A stretch of DNA of 48,903 nucleotides from an uncultured Acetatifactor sp. (GCA_910578815.1 CAJTSE010000020.1:1-48903); one strand, 5' to 3'; counted from the first letter of the stretch, positions 18,374 to 25,871 are shown. A program made the numbers and translations. The notes: generated by a model from the sequence alone, not told the origin.

Positions 18374-19221
18374 AACAGTTCTCCCACCCTGAGCAGCACA
18401 ATTCCGGCATTATCCTTATCTCCTGCCTTCCGGTTAATATGCTCTATCACCTCAAATGCAAGCTGCTGGGATCCCGCCTTCCGGTTCAGGCATTCCTCCA
18501 GCTCCTTCCACTCCATGCCCTCATAAATGCCGTCGCTCATAAGGACTACCATATCGTCCTTTTTGAGCTGTATTGGCGTGTCATAACATTCTATGTTCTG
18601 AAAGTGATCCCTGCCTATGTAATTATAGATACGGTTCACATCCAGCAGGGCAAGCGCGTCCTCCCTGGTAATATCGCCGCTGTAATACTTTTCCTGGGCC
18701 AGCACGCTTACGGTATGTCCGCTTCCCACGGGTATCAGCTCCCCGTTCCGCAGCACTGCCACCTTCACATTGCCCACGATGGCATAATACATCTTAGGGT
18801 ATTCGCCCCGGTTCGGGCTTTCCTGCAGCATCACCGCAGTTGCTGCGGCACACCCCCTGCCGTCCTCAAAAAGCTTCAGCACCTCTCTGTTTGCCGCCTG
18901 AAATGCTTTGCGAAAAAAATAAAAGGGATGATCCAGTGCGTTATATTCCTGAAAGAGATCCGCAAATACTTCTGTGACCTTCCGGGCAGCAATCTTTCCT
19001 CCCAGTTCTTTCCCCATGCCGTCTGCAAGGACAGCAAGCAGTCCTTCCCTGCCCCGTATCACCCTGTAAAAATCCTCCTGTACCTCCCTGCTTCCGATGG
19101 TTTTGCTGCATCCGACATCGCAGCGGCTTTCCCTCTCCATCAGCGCCTGTGCCAGACGGATCAGTGCAAACAACAGGAGAAACCCTGAAAACACCGCAAT
19201 GGCCAGGTATGGCACACTCAT
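18370..19221 (-). CDS. Membrane-anchored PP2C-type Ser/Thr phosphatase (PppA-like)
   Basis: 283 aa with an N-terminal transmembrane helix (about residues 4-27) and a cytosolic PP2C domain. All key acids are present: D50 in VQEDFY, D67 in LADGMGKELGG, D230 in MSDGIYEG and D270 in DKDNAGIVLL. The enzyme should dephosphorylate Ser/Thr in a metal-dependent way. In T6SS, PppA reverses phosphorylation of Fha proteins by the kinase PpkA; here two FHA genes lie immediately upstream. Its start overlaps the FHA gene stop (19218-19221) and its stop overlaps the next PP2C gene, so these are tightly coupled. No matching kinase is visible in the window, so one must act from elsewhere or another signal is used. 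Confidence 0.8.
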   Translation of the reverse strand: MSVPYLAIAVFSGFLLLFALIRLAQALMERESRCDVGCSKTIGSREVQEDFYRVIRGREGLLAVLADGMGKELGGKIAARKVTEVFADLFQEYNALDHPFYFFRKAFQAANREVLKLFEDGRGCAAATAVMLQESPNRGEYPKMYYAIVGNVKVAVLRNGELIPVGSGHTVSVLAQEKYYSGDITREDALALLDVNRIYNYIGRDHFQNIECYDTPIQLKKDDMVVLMSDGIYEGMEWKELEECLNRKAGSQQLAFEVIEHINRKAGDKDNAGIVLLRVGELL

Positions 19222-19724
19222 TTGTCATCCTCCCACATGAAGTGCTCCCCACAGAACGGGATGAACAGGAACTTACTCGCTCCCATTTCTATTACATCAT
19301 AGGGATTTAGATTCTGCGGCACATACACAGCCTCATCGTTCAGGTACACCAGCCCGTTGCTGTCACCGGGAAGCAGCATGTTCTCCTGCTTCTTGGCATC
19401 AAATACGATGACGGCATGATTCCTTCTGTCTATCTTATTGTCCCCCAGAATCTGAATGTCCATGTCGTCAGCCCGCCCCACAAAGTTCTTGCCGTTCATG
19501 ACCTTGTAATCCTTTCCCTTCCTGGGACCGCTGATGCACACAATCCAGCCGCAGACAGGGCGTTCCTCTTCCAGGAACAAAAGTTCCTCTATGTCCTCCT
19601 GCGTCTTTTCCACATCCCTCTTTTCCCTCGTAGCCGTTTCTATATTACAGTAGGGACATATCGTCCCGTACCTTCTACCGGAAAAAAGATGTCCGTTCTG
19701 ACAGCGAATCAAATTGCCCTCCAT
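19218..19724 (-). CDS. FHA-domain protein with N-terminal zinc ribbon (Fha-like)
   Basis: 168 aa. Residues ~8-26 form a CxxxH plus CPYC zinc-ribbon-like knuckle (RCQNGHLFSG, then TICPYC). The FHA fold occupies ~55-160: FVGRADDMDIQ, then DRRNHAVIVF, then SNGLVYLND and GASKFLFIPF. The Gly-Arg and the R-x-H of the pThr site are kept, but the Ser of the usual SRxH motif reads Arg in my alignment. FHA proteins bind phosphothreonine and recruit partners; Fha1 controls T6SS assembly. It overlaps the phosphatase gene by 4 nt. No membrane span, so probably cytosolic. Confidence 0.75.
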   Translation of the reverse strand: MEGNLIRCQNGHLFSGRRYGTICPYCNIETATREKRDVEKTQEDIEELLFLEEERPVCGWIVCISGPRKGKDYKVMNGKNFVGRADDMDIQILGDNKIDRRNHAVIVFDAKKQENMLLPGDSNGLVYLNDEAVYVPQNLNPYDVIEMGASKFLFIPFCGEHFMWEDDK

Positions 19725-19746
19725 ATGTATCCTCCGCCTTTCCGTT

Positions 19747-20304
19747 TTATTGTGCCGCTAACCTGGTAAGCCCGATGAACAGGACATCACCCTTTTCCAC
19801 CTGGCATGGCTGCGTCCTGGACACCTCATAAATCCTGCCATCCGGCTTTTGGATACGGATCCCGTTAGCACTGTCCAAGTCTTCAATATACCACTGCCCT
19901 GCCGTATAATTCAGCACTGCGTGCTGCCTGTCAACCATTCCCCCAAAAGCTGTATTCGCAAGGTTTATATCTACATCCTCCCTGCGAGTGTCCCTGCCGA
20001 TCAGAAGAGAGGTCTTTCCTGCAATGTTCCATTCCGCCACGACCTCATCCTCTTCATCCAACAGCGCCAGCACCTGGATGCCGCCGCCCGCGTACCGTCT
20101 CCTTCCCCGCTGTCTGCGGGGCCTGCCTTTCCTGTCCTTGTCCAATACTGCCAGAACACAAAAGATGCAAAAAAGAATGCCTGCGGCAATAATCAGTGCC
20201 CTTCTGGCCGTTTCCTGCTCTACATAGCAGCAGCTTAAAATCACGATGGCAGCAGAAAAGCTGCACGCCATGATGTCCACCAACCGCTTCCCATTCATAC
20301 ACAA
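19747..20304 (-). CDS. Membrane FHA-domain protein
   Basis: 185 aa with two N-terminal transmembrane helices (about residues 10-27 and 35-53), a basic stretch (RKGRPRRQRGRRRYAGG), then a cytosolic FHA domain at ~75-185. The FHA has LLIGRDTRREDVDINL, MVDRQHAVLNY, WYIEDLDSANG and KGDVLFIGLTRL. Gly-Arg, the R-x-H and the Asn-Gly turn are present, whereas the Ser of SRxH is Asp in my alignment. It could be the membrane dock for the apparatus, working with the soluble FHA protein 22 nt downstream and the two membrane PP2C proteins. Weak spot: phosphothreonine binding may be altered or lost. Confidence 0.75.
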   Translation of the reverse strand: MCMNGKRLVDIMACSFSAAIVILSCCYVEQETARRALIIAAGILFCIFCVLAVLDKDRKGRPRRQRGRRRYAGGGIQVLALLDEEDEVVAEWNIAGKTSLLIGRDTRREDVDINLANTAFGGMVDRQHAVLNYTAGQWYIEDLDSANGIRIQKPDGRIYEVSRTQPCQVEKGDVLFIGLTRLAAQ

Positions 20305-20328
20305 TATCCTCTCAATGGTTCCTGCAAT

Positions 20329-20766
20329 TTATTTAAAGCCCATGTACCGCTCGAACAGCCCGCTGGTGTCTATGGGATTTTTCTTCGTTTCCTGCTTTTT
20401 TGTCTCCGTTTCCTGTTTCTGTGCGCTCTTTTGTTCCGGCCGGGCATTCATAAAAGAAAAGAAGTCCTCAAAACCACCACCGAAACCTTTTGCCCCGAAA
20501 GCCTGCCCGCACGCCCGGCCTCCGGCAGCCGCTTTCTGTCCTTCCGGCGCGCCTGTCCTCTCCCTGTCATATTTTTTCCTTTTCTCTGCATCGGAAAGCA
20601 CGGCATACGCCTCGGTGATCTGCTTAAAGCGTTCCTCCGCCTTTTTGTCGCCCGGATGTGCGTCCGGGTGGCATCCCTTTGCCAATCTGCGGTACGCAGT
20701 TTTAATCGCTTCCGCATCTGCTGTCTCTGTCAGACCCAAAATTCGGTAATAATCCATTCTGCTCAT
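20329..20766 (-). CDS. J-domain (DnaJ-like) co-chaperone
   Basis: 145 aa. Residues 4-70 are a J domain: DYYRILGL start, the HPD motif within KGCHPDAHPG, and KYDRER at helix IV. The rest is a Gly-rich stretch followed by a Gln/Lys/Glu-rich tail ending RYMGFK. There are no zinc-finger or C-terminal DnaJ domains, so it is a specialised J protein that would stimulate a dedicated Hsp70. The Hsp70-like ATPase at 11882-14521 in the same operon is the natural partner. The ATG at 20766 has AAAGG upstream. It follows the tube genes after a strong hairpin (20785-20821). Confidence 0.85.
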   Translation of the reverse strand: MSRMDYYRILGLTETADAEAIKTAYRRLAKGCHPDAHPGDKKAEERFKQITEAYAVLSDAEKRKKYDRERTGAPEGQKAAAGGRACGQAFGAKGFGGGFEDFFSFMNARPEQKSAQKQETETKKQETKKNPIDTSGLFERYMGFK

Positions 20767-20784
20767 GACCTTTATAAGATTTCA

Positions 20785-20821
20785 GGCACACCTGCCCCGG
20801 CGCCGCCGGAGCAGGTGTGCC
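20785..20821 (-). other. Strong intra-operon hairpin downstream of tube genes
   Basis: An 11-bp perfect inverted repeat (GGCACACCTGC / GCAGGTGTGCC) encloses a GC-rich self-complementary centre. It lies between the stop of the second tube gene (20828) and the J-domain start (20766). No T-run follows on the minus strand, so it does not look like an intrinsic terminator. More likely it is an mRNA 3'-end stabiliser or partial attenuator. Confidence 0.6.
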
Positions 20822-20827
20822 CAAACA

Positions 20828-21256
20828 CTACTCTGCCGTATAGTTACCTTCGACGGCAACACTGCTGATCTTGTCCTTTTTCTGCTTCAGGACCAGGGTA
20901 AAGGTGCCCGTTCCCTCTACATCTCCGTACTCTTCCTTGTAATCCACTACAAACGCATTGGGGAAGGTATACTGCCTCTCCATAATGCTGCCCGCGATAT
21001 GTTCCACCGTCACCTTCCGATAACAGTCCGCCTTTTCTGCAGGCACCAGGGACCACAGCGCAAGCTTTCTGGTGCTGTCAGTTATGTCTCCGTCAAGGGC
21101 CGCCAAAATCTTACCCGTAATCACCATGGTTGCGCCCACGTCCTTCGTCCGCGCATTGGAATCCAAGGGGATGTCCGTCGTCATGGTGACGCTCTTCACG
21201 CACTCTTTTGAAATTTCAAAACTCTCCAAACCTTCTACTTTTACCAAAAAAGACAT
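20828..21256 (-). CDS. Hcp-like tube protein, copy 2
   Basis: 142 aa. It shares with its neighbour (21271-21702) a block pattern of DSNAR near residue 33, ITGK, a W-S-x-V-P-x-E motif, ADCYR, FPNAFV and GTF followed by KQKKD and VEG. All-beta, about 16 kDa and no signal peptide: this matches Hcp/TssD-type tail-tube subunits that stack as hexamers inside a contractile sheath. It lies 14 nt after the paralogue and two genes after the sheath-like gene. The assignment rests on size, fold pattern and context. A phage-tube or Bacteroidetes TssD relative is the main alternative. Confidence 0.65.
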   Translation of the reverse strand: MSFLVKVEGLESFEISKECVKSVTMTTDIPLDSNARTKDVGATMVITGKILAALDGDITDSTRKLALWSLVPAEKADCYRKVTVEHIAGSIMERQYTFPNAFVVDYKEEYGDVEGTGTFTLVLKQKKDKISSVAVEGNYTAE

Positions 21257-21270
21257 CTTCCTTTTCCTCC

Positions 21271-21702
21271 TTATTCTTCACCGTATCCGCCTTCAACCTT
21301 TACTGCAGCATTCTCATCCTTCTTCTGCTTGATATGCAGGTAGAAGGTGCCCACACCGGTCTCGTCATCCAGGTGCTCTTCATACTCCATGACAAACGCA
21401 TTAGGAAACATAAACTTACGCACCACCTGCCCTGCTGAGATAACCGAAATCTCCGCATTACGATAACAGTCCGCCTGCTCGGAAGGAACCTGAGACCACT
21501 TGGATAACCCAAGGGTGCCGTCCTCCCCGCTTCCGCCTACCTTAAACAGCATTTTGCCTGTGATCTTTGCGGACAGGCCAAAATCCGTTGCCCTCGCATT
21601 GGAGTCCTTTGCCGACTGAGAGTTGAAGACCACTTTCTGAATGGTCTTTTCATCCAACTCGATCTTTCCGTTCATTCCATTGACGCTAAGTCTGAAACCC
21701 AT
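21271..21702 (-). CDS. Hcp-like tube protein, copy 1
   Basis: 143 aa, paralogous to 20828-21256 (I estimate about a third of positions identical by eye). The start is MGFRLSVNGMNGK, then DSNAR, ITGKMLF, KWSQVPSEQADCYRN, FMFPNAFVMEY and GTFYLHIKQKKD. The ATG at 21702 follows AGGAGGAG within 6-9 nt, one of the strongest ribosome binding sites in the window, as expected for an abundant tube subunit. A structured RNA region separates it from the sheath-like gene. It is likely the main tube subunit or an adaptor ring at tube end or baseplate, with the other copy forming the shaft. Confidence 0.65.
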   Translation of the reverse strand: MGFRLSVNGMNGKIELDEKTIQKVVFNSQSAKDSNARATDFGLSAKITGKMLFKVGGSGEDGTLGLSKWSQVPSEQADCYRNAEISVISAGQVVRKFMFPNAFVMEYEEHLDDETGVGTFYLHIKQKKDENAAVKVEGGYGEE

Positions 21703-21744
21703 GGTATTTCTCCTCCTTTTACATTTACAGATTTATCAGATAAA

Positions 21745-21922
21745 TCGTAACCGTTCAGCCCTCATATTCATAAAAGCGCCTGCTCCGCATCCGACGCCGC
21801 TTTGCGGCTCATCTTTTATTTCATATGAGGGCGCTCCGCTCATGAAACGATTTATCATCAGTGCTTTGTGTGCAAGCACCCACGCACAGCTTACAAATCG
21901 TTTCATGGCTGAACTGTTACGA
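21745..21922 (-). ncRNA. Three-way-junction structured element between sheath and tube genes
   Basis: The 224-nt gap between two genes contains nested inverted repeats. An outer stem pairs 21745-21757 (TCGTAACCGTTCA) with 21909-21922, with one mismatch. Hairpin A pairs 21758-21767 with 21823-21832 (GCCCTCATAT / ATATGAGGGC) and has inner stems ATAAAAG / CTTTTAT and GCCGC / GCGGC. Hairpin B pairs 21841-21853 with 21895-21907 (CATGAAACGATTT / AAATCGTTTCATG), with an inner GTGCTT / AAGCAC. Together they form a three-way junction between the sheath stop and the tube ribosome binding site. It could set the tube:sheath ratio by RNA processing or stability, or be a REP/MITE-like repeat. Confidence 0.6.
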
Positions 21923-21926
21923 TAAA

Positions 21927-24098
21927 TCAGCCCTCGTTTGTCAGCCGATTCACCTCAACCTCAAGATTTTTTACATTACCGTTGAACAGGATGTCCAGTG
22001 TGCAGTAACCCGTGGCTGCATCCACCGAATGGCGGATGTCGTCACCACTCCCCAGGATGGCATTGACGCACTCCTTTTTCTCAAGCCACCTGTTTTTCTG
22101 ACTGCTGGGCTTGTTTGAGAAAAACTCCGCAATGCTTTCCTGTTTGAAATCTCCGGTAGCATGGCGCATGACACGCTCTATATAACTTGTCACCTGGGTC
22201 TTGTAGATCGGCTCGTAACTCTTCCCGTCGCTCAACAGGTTTCTTGCCTTATAAACCATGATATTCTGAATGTTCACATCGCCCAGCACCGCATTCTCAG
22301 AAGAAAATACAAAGCCAAAGTTCCTGCGGTTAATGTCATTCTTAATCACATTGGTAAATCCCGTGATCTCTTTCGCCATGGTGGTGCGAACCTTCAGCGC
22401 ATGATCTCCCGCCTCAATGTCAAAGCGGACGCCGGGAAGATTTTCGTCTACATTTTTCTTAAACACCTCCTTTAAATACTCAGGGCTCTGGTATGCGGAC
22501 ACCAGCCCTGCGGCGACATAGGCGGCGCCAATATAAACGCCGTCAATCCACAGCTTCATGATGTCCTCCTTTTCTCTGGACAATTCCGCCGTGTTCTGTT
22601 CCGTCACGTGCATCCGTTTATCCAAGATCACCCCCGATTTATCCTTCGGGATAATGGTAAAATTAGGGATGCAGGGAATTGCATATTCGCTGAAGGGTTT
22701 TCCGATCAGCGCACTGCATTTGTTTTCATAATCTTCTATACCCTCCATTGCCATGGCGTTGAAGGTGGTCCGGTCGCCGGTTTCGTAGCTGAAGAAGCAT
22801 TGCACAGAATAATCCTTCAGCACATCCAGAATTCTCGCCAGCGACTCCACGCTGTTCACATCTTCCTTGTCAATATTTTCATTTCCCTTGAAACGCTCCC
22901 TGACTGCCTTCATCTTGGAATGGCTGTCCAAAGACACCGAAGGGAAGATACCATACCAGATCGTATTCGTAAAATCATTCTTGGCATTAACTGAAGTGAG
23001 GTAGGTGATCAGTCGCGGAATGTTGCTGCTGCGGGCCAGCATCTCATTGCTGATGTTAGTGACGACCAGGGACGGACGCATGGTCTTAATGTTCTTGGGA
23101 AACTGCTCAAAAAAGGACCATACCCCCAGAATCTTCTCCACCAGCGGCTTTACCACCTTGATAAAATCATCCTTGCTGTTCTTATAGAACTCCAGATAGG
23201 AATTGTAATTTGCCACTTCCTTCTCCACATCCACAACGCTTTCCATGGTAGATGCCAGCGGACAGAAGGTCCTGGTCACAAGGGACATTACATATTCATT
23301 CCCGTCCTCGTTAAGGGCTTTATAATCATCCTCCAGCGCTTCGATCAGACCCGTATTGGCGTTATCGTCAAGCACTATGAGTTCCTGCTTTTTCTCCTTG
23401 GGTGCCTCCAGTATCTTCAGTTCTCCCTCCGCATCCATGCTTAAAACACCTATGGCAAGGGGAGCAGCATCCTGAGATGCCTGCCGGTCGCCCAACAGGA
23501 GTCTGGTCTTTATATCCTCAATAGCAAGGGGCAGCATTGCCATCACATTGTTGTAGTTGGCGCTGGCTTCTTCAAACATCACATTCAGCTTATCCGCCAG
23601 ATCCAGCTTCTGGGGATCTCCTTCATCCAGCTTCGCATATTCCCCGTAAGTATACTGCAATTCCTTCCGGTTCTGACGAATGTCGTCCATCACCTTCTTG
23701 GGGGAAATCATATCCGTCAGCTTCTCAAACTGAAAATCCACATTGATGGTTCCCTGAGAGCGTTTCGTCTCCACCAGCGTCATCAGCATTTTCAAAAAGT
23801 CATTCTGGCGGTTTAAATGAATTTCCGTAAGCAGATCGTCGGAAACACCCTCCGGTTTCTTTAATGTATATAAAACTTTTTGGTTGTTGGCATCAAAAAA
23901 AGAATAGACCACCGGCTCAAACTTCTCCAGAAACTCGTCAAAACTCCGCACCAGGAGCGCTTCATTCAAGGTTTTGATCTTATCGTCGCTTAAGCTGTTA
24001 ATCCCCCTTACATCCCCCACCAGGGTCATAAGGTTGTGCTTCTCCGGATTGATCTCTTCAAAGAGAATCGTCCGGTTTGTCTGGCTGATCGTGTTCAT
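21927..24098 (-). CDS. Large contractile-sheath-like protein (TssB/TssC-like)
   Basis: 723 aa, ATG at 24098 preceded by AAAGGAAAGGG. No signal peptide or transmembrane helix. The C-terminal third has features I associate with TssC: IPCIPNFTIIP, then an amphipathic WIDGVYIGAAYVAAGLVSAY, NRRNFGFVF, SYIERVMRHATGDFK and a final beta hairpin ending NLEVEVNRL, which could be the handshake strand. The N-terminal third has a long helix region with SPKKVMDDIRQNR, which would suit a fused small sheath subunit. At 723 aa it is close to TssB plus TssC combined (about 165 + 500). Position directly before the tube genes supports sheath. Homology is inferred, not proven; similar proteins may carry unrelated names in databases. 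Confidence 0.55.
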   Translation of the reverse strand: MNTISQTNRTILFEEINPEKHNLMTLVGDVRGINSLSDDKIKTLNEALLVRSFDEFLEKFEPVVYSFFDANNQKVLYTLKKPEGVSDDLLTEIHLNRQNDFLKMLMTLVETKRSQGTINVDFQFEKLTDMISPKKVMDDIRQNRKELQYTYGEYAKLDEGDPQKLDLADKLNVMFEEASANYNNVMAMLPLAIEDIKTRLLLGDRQASQDAAPLAIGVLSMDAEGELKILEAPKEKKQELIVLDDNANTGLIEALEDDYKALNEDGNEYVMSLVTRTFCPLASTMESVVDVEKEVANYNSYLEFYKNSKDDFIKVVKPLVEKILGVWSFFEQFPKNIKTMRPSLVVTNISNEMLARSSNIPRLITYLTSVNAKNDFTNTIWYGIFPSVSLDSHSKMKAVRERFKGNENIDKEDVNSVESLARILDVLKDYSVQCFFSYETGDRTTFNAMAMEGIEDYENKCSALIGKPFSEYAIPCIPNFTIIPKDKSGVILDKRMHVTEQNTAELSREKEDIMKLWIDGVYIGAAYVAAGLVSAYQSPEYLKEVFKKNVDENLPGVRFDIEAGDHALKVRTTMAKEITGFTNVIKNDINRRNFGFVFSSENAVLGDVNIQNIMVYKARNLLSDGKSYEPIYKTQVTSYIERVMRHATGDFKQESIAEFFSNKPSSQKNRWLEKKECVNAILGSGDDIRHSVDAATGYCTLDILFNGNVKNLEVEVNRLTNEG

Positions 24099-24102
24099 CC
24101 TG

Positions 24103-24609
24103 TCACCCTTTCCTTTCGCTTGGTTTCATATTTTTATAATGAATTTCCATCTCTATCTCGCCGTCATTAAAGATAAGGAACAGCTTGTCATTGTAACTTA
24201 ATGCGTACTTTTTCTCCCTGAGCAGGATTTCACTGCCCCGCACTGCGGTCACATCTCCCCTGTTCCTGACGCACAGGGTATGATCCTCTCCGCCGCTGAA
24301 AATAAGCTTATCGGCATCCTGAAGCCTGTAATCAAATCTACACCGCCCCCTGACCCATTCAAAGCTGAAAGGCTCCCTGTCTTCTCTGGCAAACAAATTG
24401 ATACTGGCAGGCGGTATATCCGCTTCATCCGGTGTTTTCAGCACATAGATCACTAGCTCGCCCGAAAAATCGTGCCTTAATATCTCGTTATGGTGCGGGG
24501 TATTTTCTTCCCTGCCGTCGATATTTTCGTTTTTTTTTTGGCATACATCAGCAGACACAACAGTACTGCAAACGCCGCACATACACCCGCTGTCACAACA
24601 TATATCCAA
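24103..24609 (-). CDS. C-terminal cytosolic extension of the VWA protein, reached by frameshift
   Basis: This frame overlaps the end of the VWA gene (24477-25871) and becomes in-frame with it if one extra A is read in the A10 run at 24530-24539. The part after the run reads KNENIDGREENTPHHNEILR and continues with a beta-rich domain (FSFEWVRGRCRFDYRL, LREKKYALSYNDKLFLIF, EMEIHYKN). As an independent gene it would have to start with a Cys-rich, antisense-looking N-terminus and no good ribosome binding site, so I treat it as the tail of the VWA protein. The fused product would be 589 aa: VWA outside, one membrane span, this domain in the cytosol. It ends 4 nt before the sheath-like gene. Confidence 0.6.
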   Translation of the reverse strand: MDICCDSGCMCGVCSTVVSADVCQKKNENIDGREENTPHHNEILRHDFSGELVIYVLKTPDEADIPPASINLFAREDREPFSFEWVRGRCRFDYRLQDADKLIFSGGEDHTLCVRNRGDVTAVRGSEILLREKKYALSYNDKLFLIFNDGEIEMEIHYKNMKPSERKG

Positions 24610-25871
24610 TAATACGGCGCCTCATCCTCCACGGGCTCTTCCGGCAGTTCCACCGGCGGCACCTCCAGCCACAAACTGCTTTGCGCACTGTCACAATATA
24701 TCCGGCTGTTTAACTCTTCAAAATCCACATTTATGTCAATCTCTCTGGAGCTTTCTTCAAACCTTGTGATAACTGCACTTCCATTTGATACTTCATAGGG
24801 TGCTTTTTCTCCCTCAATGTAGATGGCAACAGCATCTCTGATCTCAGGATCCTCCAAGATGTCCTTTCCCTCGGAATTTATCACGCGAACCTGAATCTGC
24901 TGGCAACCCGTCTCCGGCATGTAGGATGCTTCGGCACTGACAGTCAGGTCATATTCCTTTACCAGATAGGCATTCATCCTGCCCTTTTCCGCCATAGCAT
25001 ACTGCAGATCCACGGTATCTTCCAACGGGTGCTCCAAAGTGATAACCGCAAAGCGATTGCCCTGAGCAATGCTGATTTTCCTGCTCTGACAGGATACCTG
25101 AATGTCTTGAAGCCCTTTTTCGGATAACAGCAGTATTCTGACCCGCTCAGCGAAAGTGTCCTGCAGGGAAACCTTCGTCAGGTTATCAGGGGAATCCGAA
25201 ACCCCCAGCATGATCTTTTCTAAGCCAATCCGTTCAAAGAGATAGTCCTTTCCAAAATCCTCCGCTGTCTTCTCCTGTGTCCTTAAAAAACAGCTTCCAC
25301 CGGTCAATGCAGCACTCTCACTGACCTGATCCTCTATATTCTTCGTCTCGTACAAAAGTACGTCCACAACGATTCCCTGCTCTGCCGCATTCGCTGCGCT
25401 GGCCTGATAGGCTGTAAACGCCTCCTTGGTATCTTCCTCCCCAGGCAGACTAACCTCTCCATCTGTAATAAATACCACATACTTTTTATTCACGCGCTCC
25501 CCGACAAGCATTTCCAGCGCCGCGTCCAATGCCGCCCCCGGATCAGTATATCCTCCTTGTTTTCGTTCTCTCAGATCCGATATGCCTTCTTCCATGGAAT
25601 CATCAAATCCCACAGCCGCATCAACCTCTGTATTGTATACAGCCAATGCCGCCTGATAGTCGGAGGGCAGCATTGCGTCCACCATCAACACGCAGTCTAA
25701 AGCCTCCTGCCATCTCTCTTTAGACATGGAATTACTCCCATCCAACAGGAACACGACCCGCCCGCCTTCCGACAAACCGCTTAACTGCGTTTGAGCAGCA
25801 GCCTGCATCGGAAGCACTGATGAAAAAAACAGAAACAGTATAAAAACTGCCATAACCTTAAATTTCTTCAT
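24477..25871 (-). CDS. Secreted-side VWA-domain membrane protein
   Basis: 464 aa in the unshifted frame. Signal peptide at ~1-26 (hydrophobic core, AAAQ). A von Willebrand factor A domain covers ~37-215 with the metal site DGSNSMS (D44, S46, S48) and VFITDGEVS. A beta-rich region follows to ~415, then a transmembrane helix at ~422-441 and a short basic tail. The VWA domain is predicted outside the cell and binds protein ligands through a divalent ion. The ATG at 25871 overlaps the agrB stop (ATGA), making this the first CIS-operon gene and coupling it to the autoinducer genes. The A10 run after the membrane span could extend it to 589 aa. It may be the receptor or anchor of the apparatus. Confidence 0.75.
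   Translation of the reverse strand: MKKFKVMAVFILFLFFSSVLPMQAAAQTQLSGLSEGGRVVFLLDGSNSMSKERWQEALDCVLMVDAMLPSDYQAALAVYNTEVDAAVGFDDSMEEGISDLRERKQGGYTDPGAALDAALEMLVGERVNKKYVVFITDGEVSLPGEEDTKEAFTAYQASAANAAEQGIVVDVLLYETKNIEDQVSESAALTGGSCFLRTQEKTAEDFGKDYLFERIGLEKIMLGVSDSPDNLTKVSLQDTFAERVRILLLSEKGLQDIQVSCQSRKISIAQGNRFAVITLEHPLEDTVDLQYAMAEKGRMNAYLVKEYDLTVSAEASYMPETGCQQIQVRVINSEGKDILEDPEIRDAVAIYIEGEKAPYEVSNGSAVITRFEESSREIDINVDFEELNSRIYCDSAQSSLWLEVPPVELPEEPVEDEAPYYWIYVVTAGVCAAFAVLLCLLMYAKKKTKISTAGKKIPRTITRY
24530..24539 (-). promoter_or_regulatory. A10 homopolymer: candidate slippage/frameshift site
   Basis: On the coding (minus) strand, GCC is followed by ten A residues and CG, directly after the codons for the membrane segment. 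Zero-frame reading gives a 464-aa protein stopping 54 nt later. Gain of one A in the transcript, or a -1 ribosomal shift on the A-run, joins the downstream 140-residue domain. A sequencing or assembly error of one A is the simple alternative. Confidence 0.55.

Noticed and set aside
20785..20821. Intrinsic terminator after the tube genes
   Set aside because: The stem is strong but no T-run follows on the minus strand, and co-oriented CIS genes continue immediately.
24103..24609. Independent gene starting MDICCDSGC
   Set aside because: The first ~20 residues are a shadow of the VWA membrane helix region; the meaningful domain begins right after the A10 run, so it is better seen as an extension of the VWA protein.
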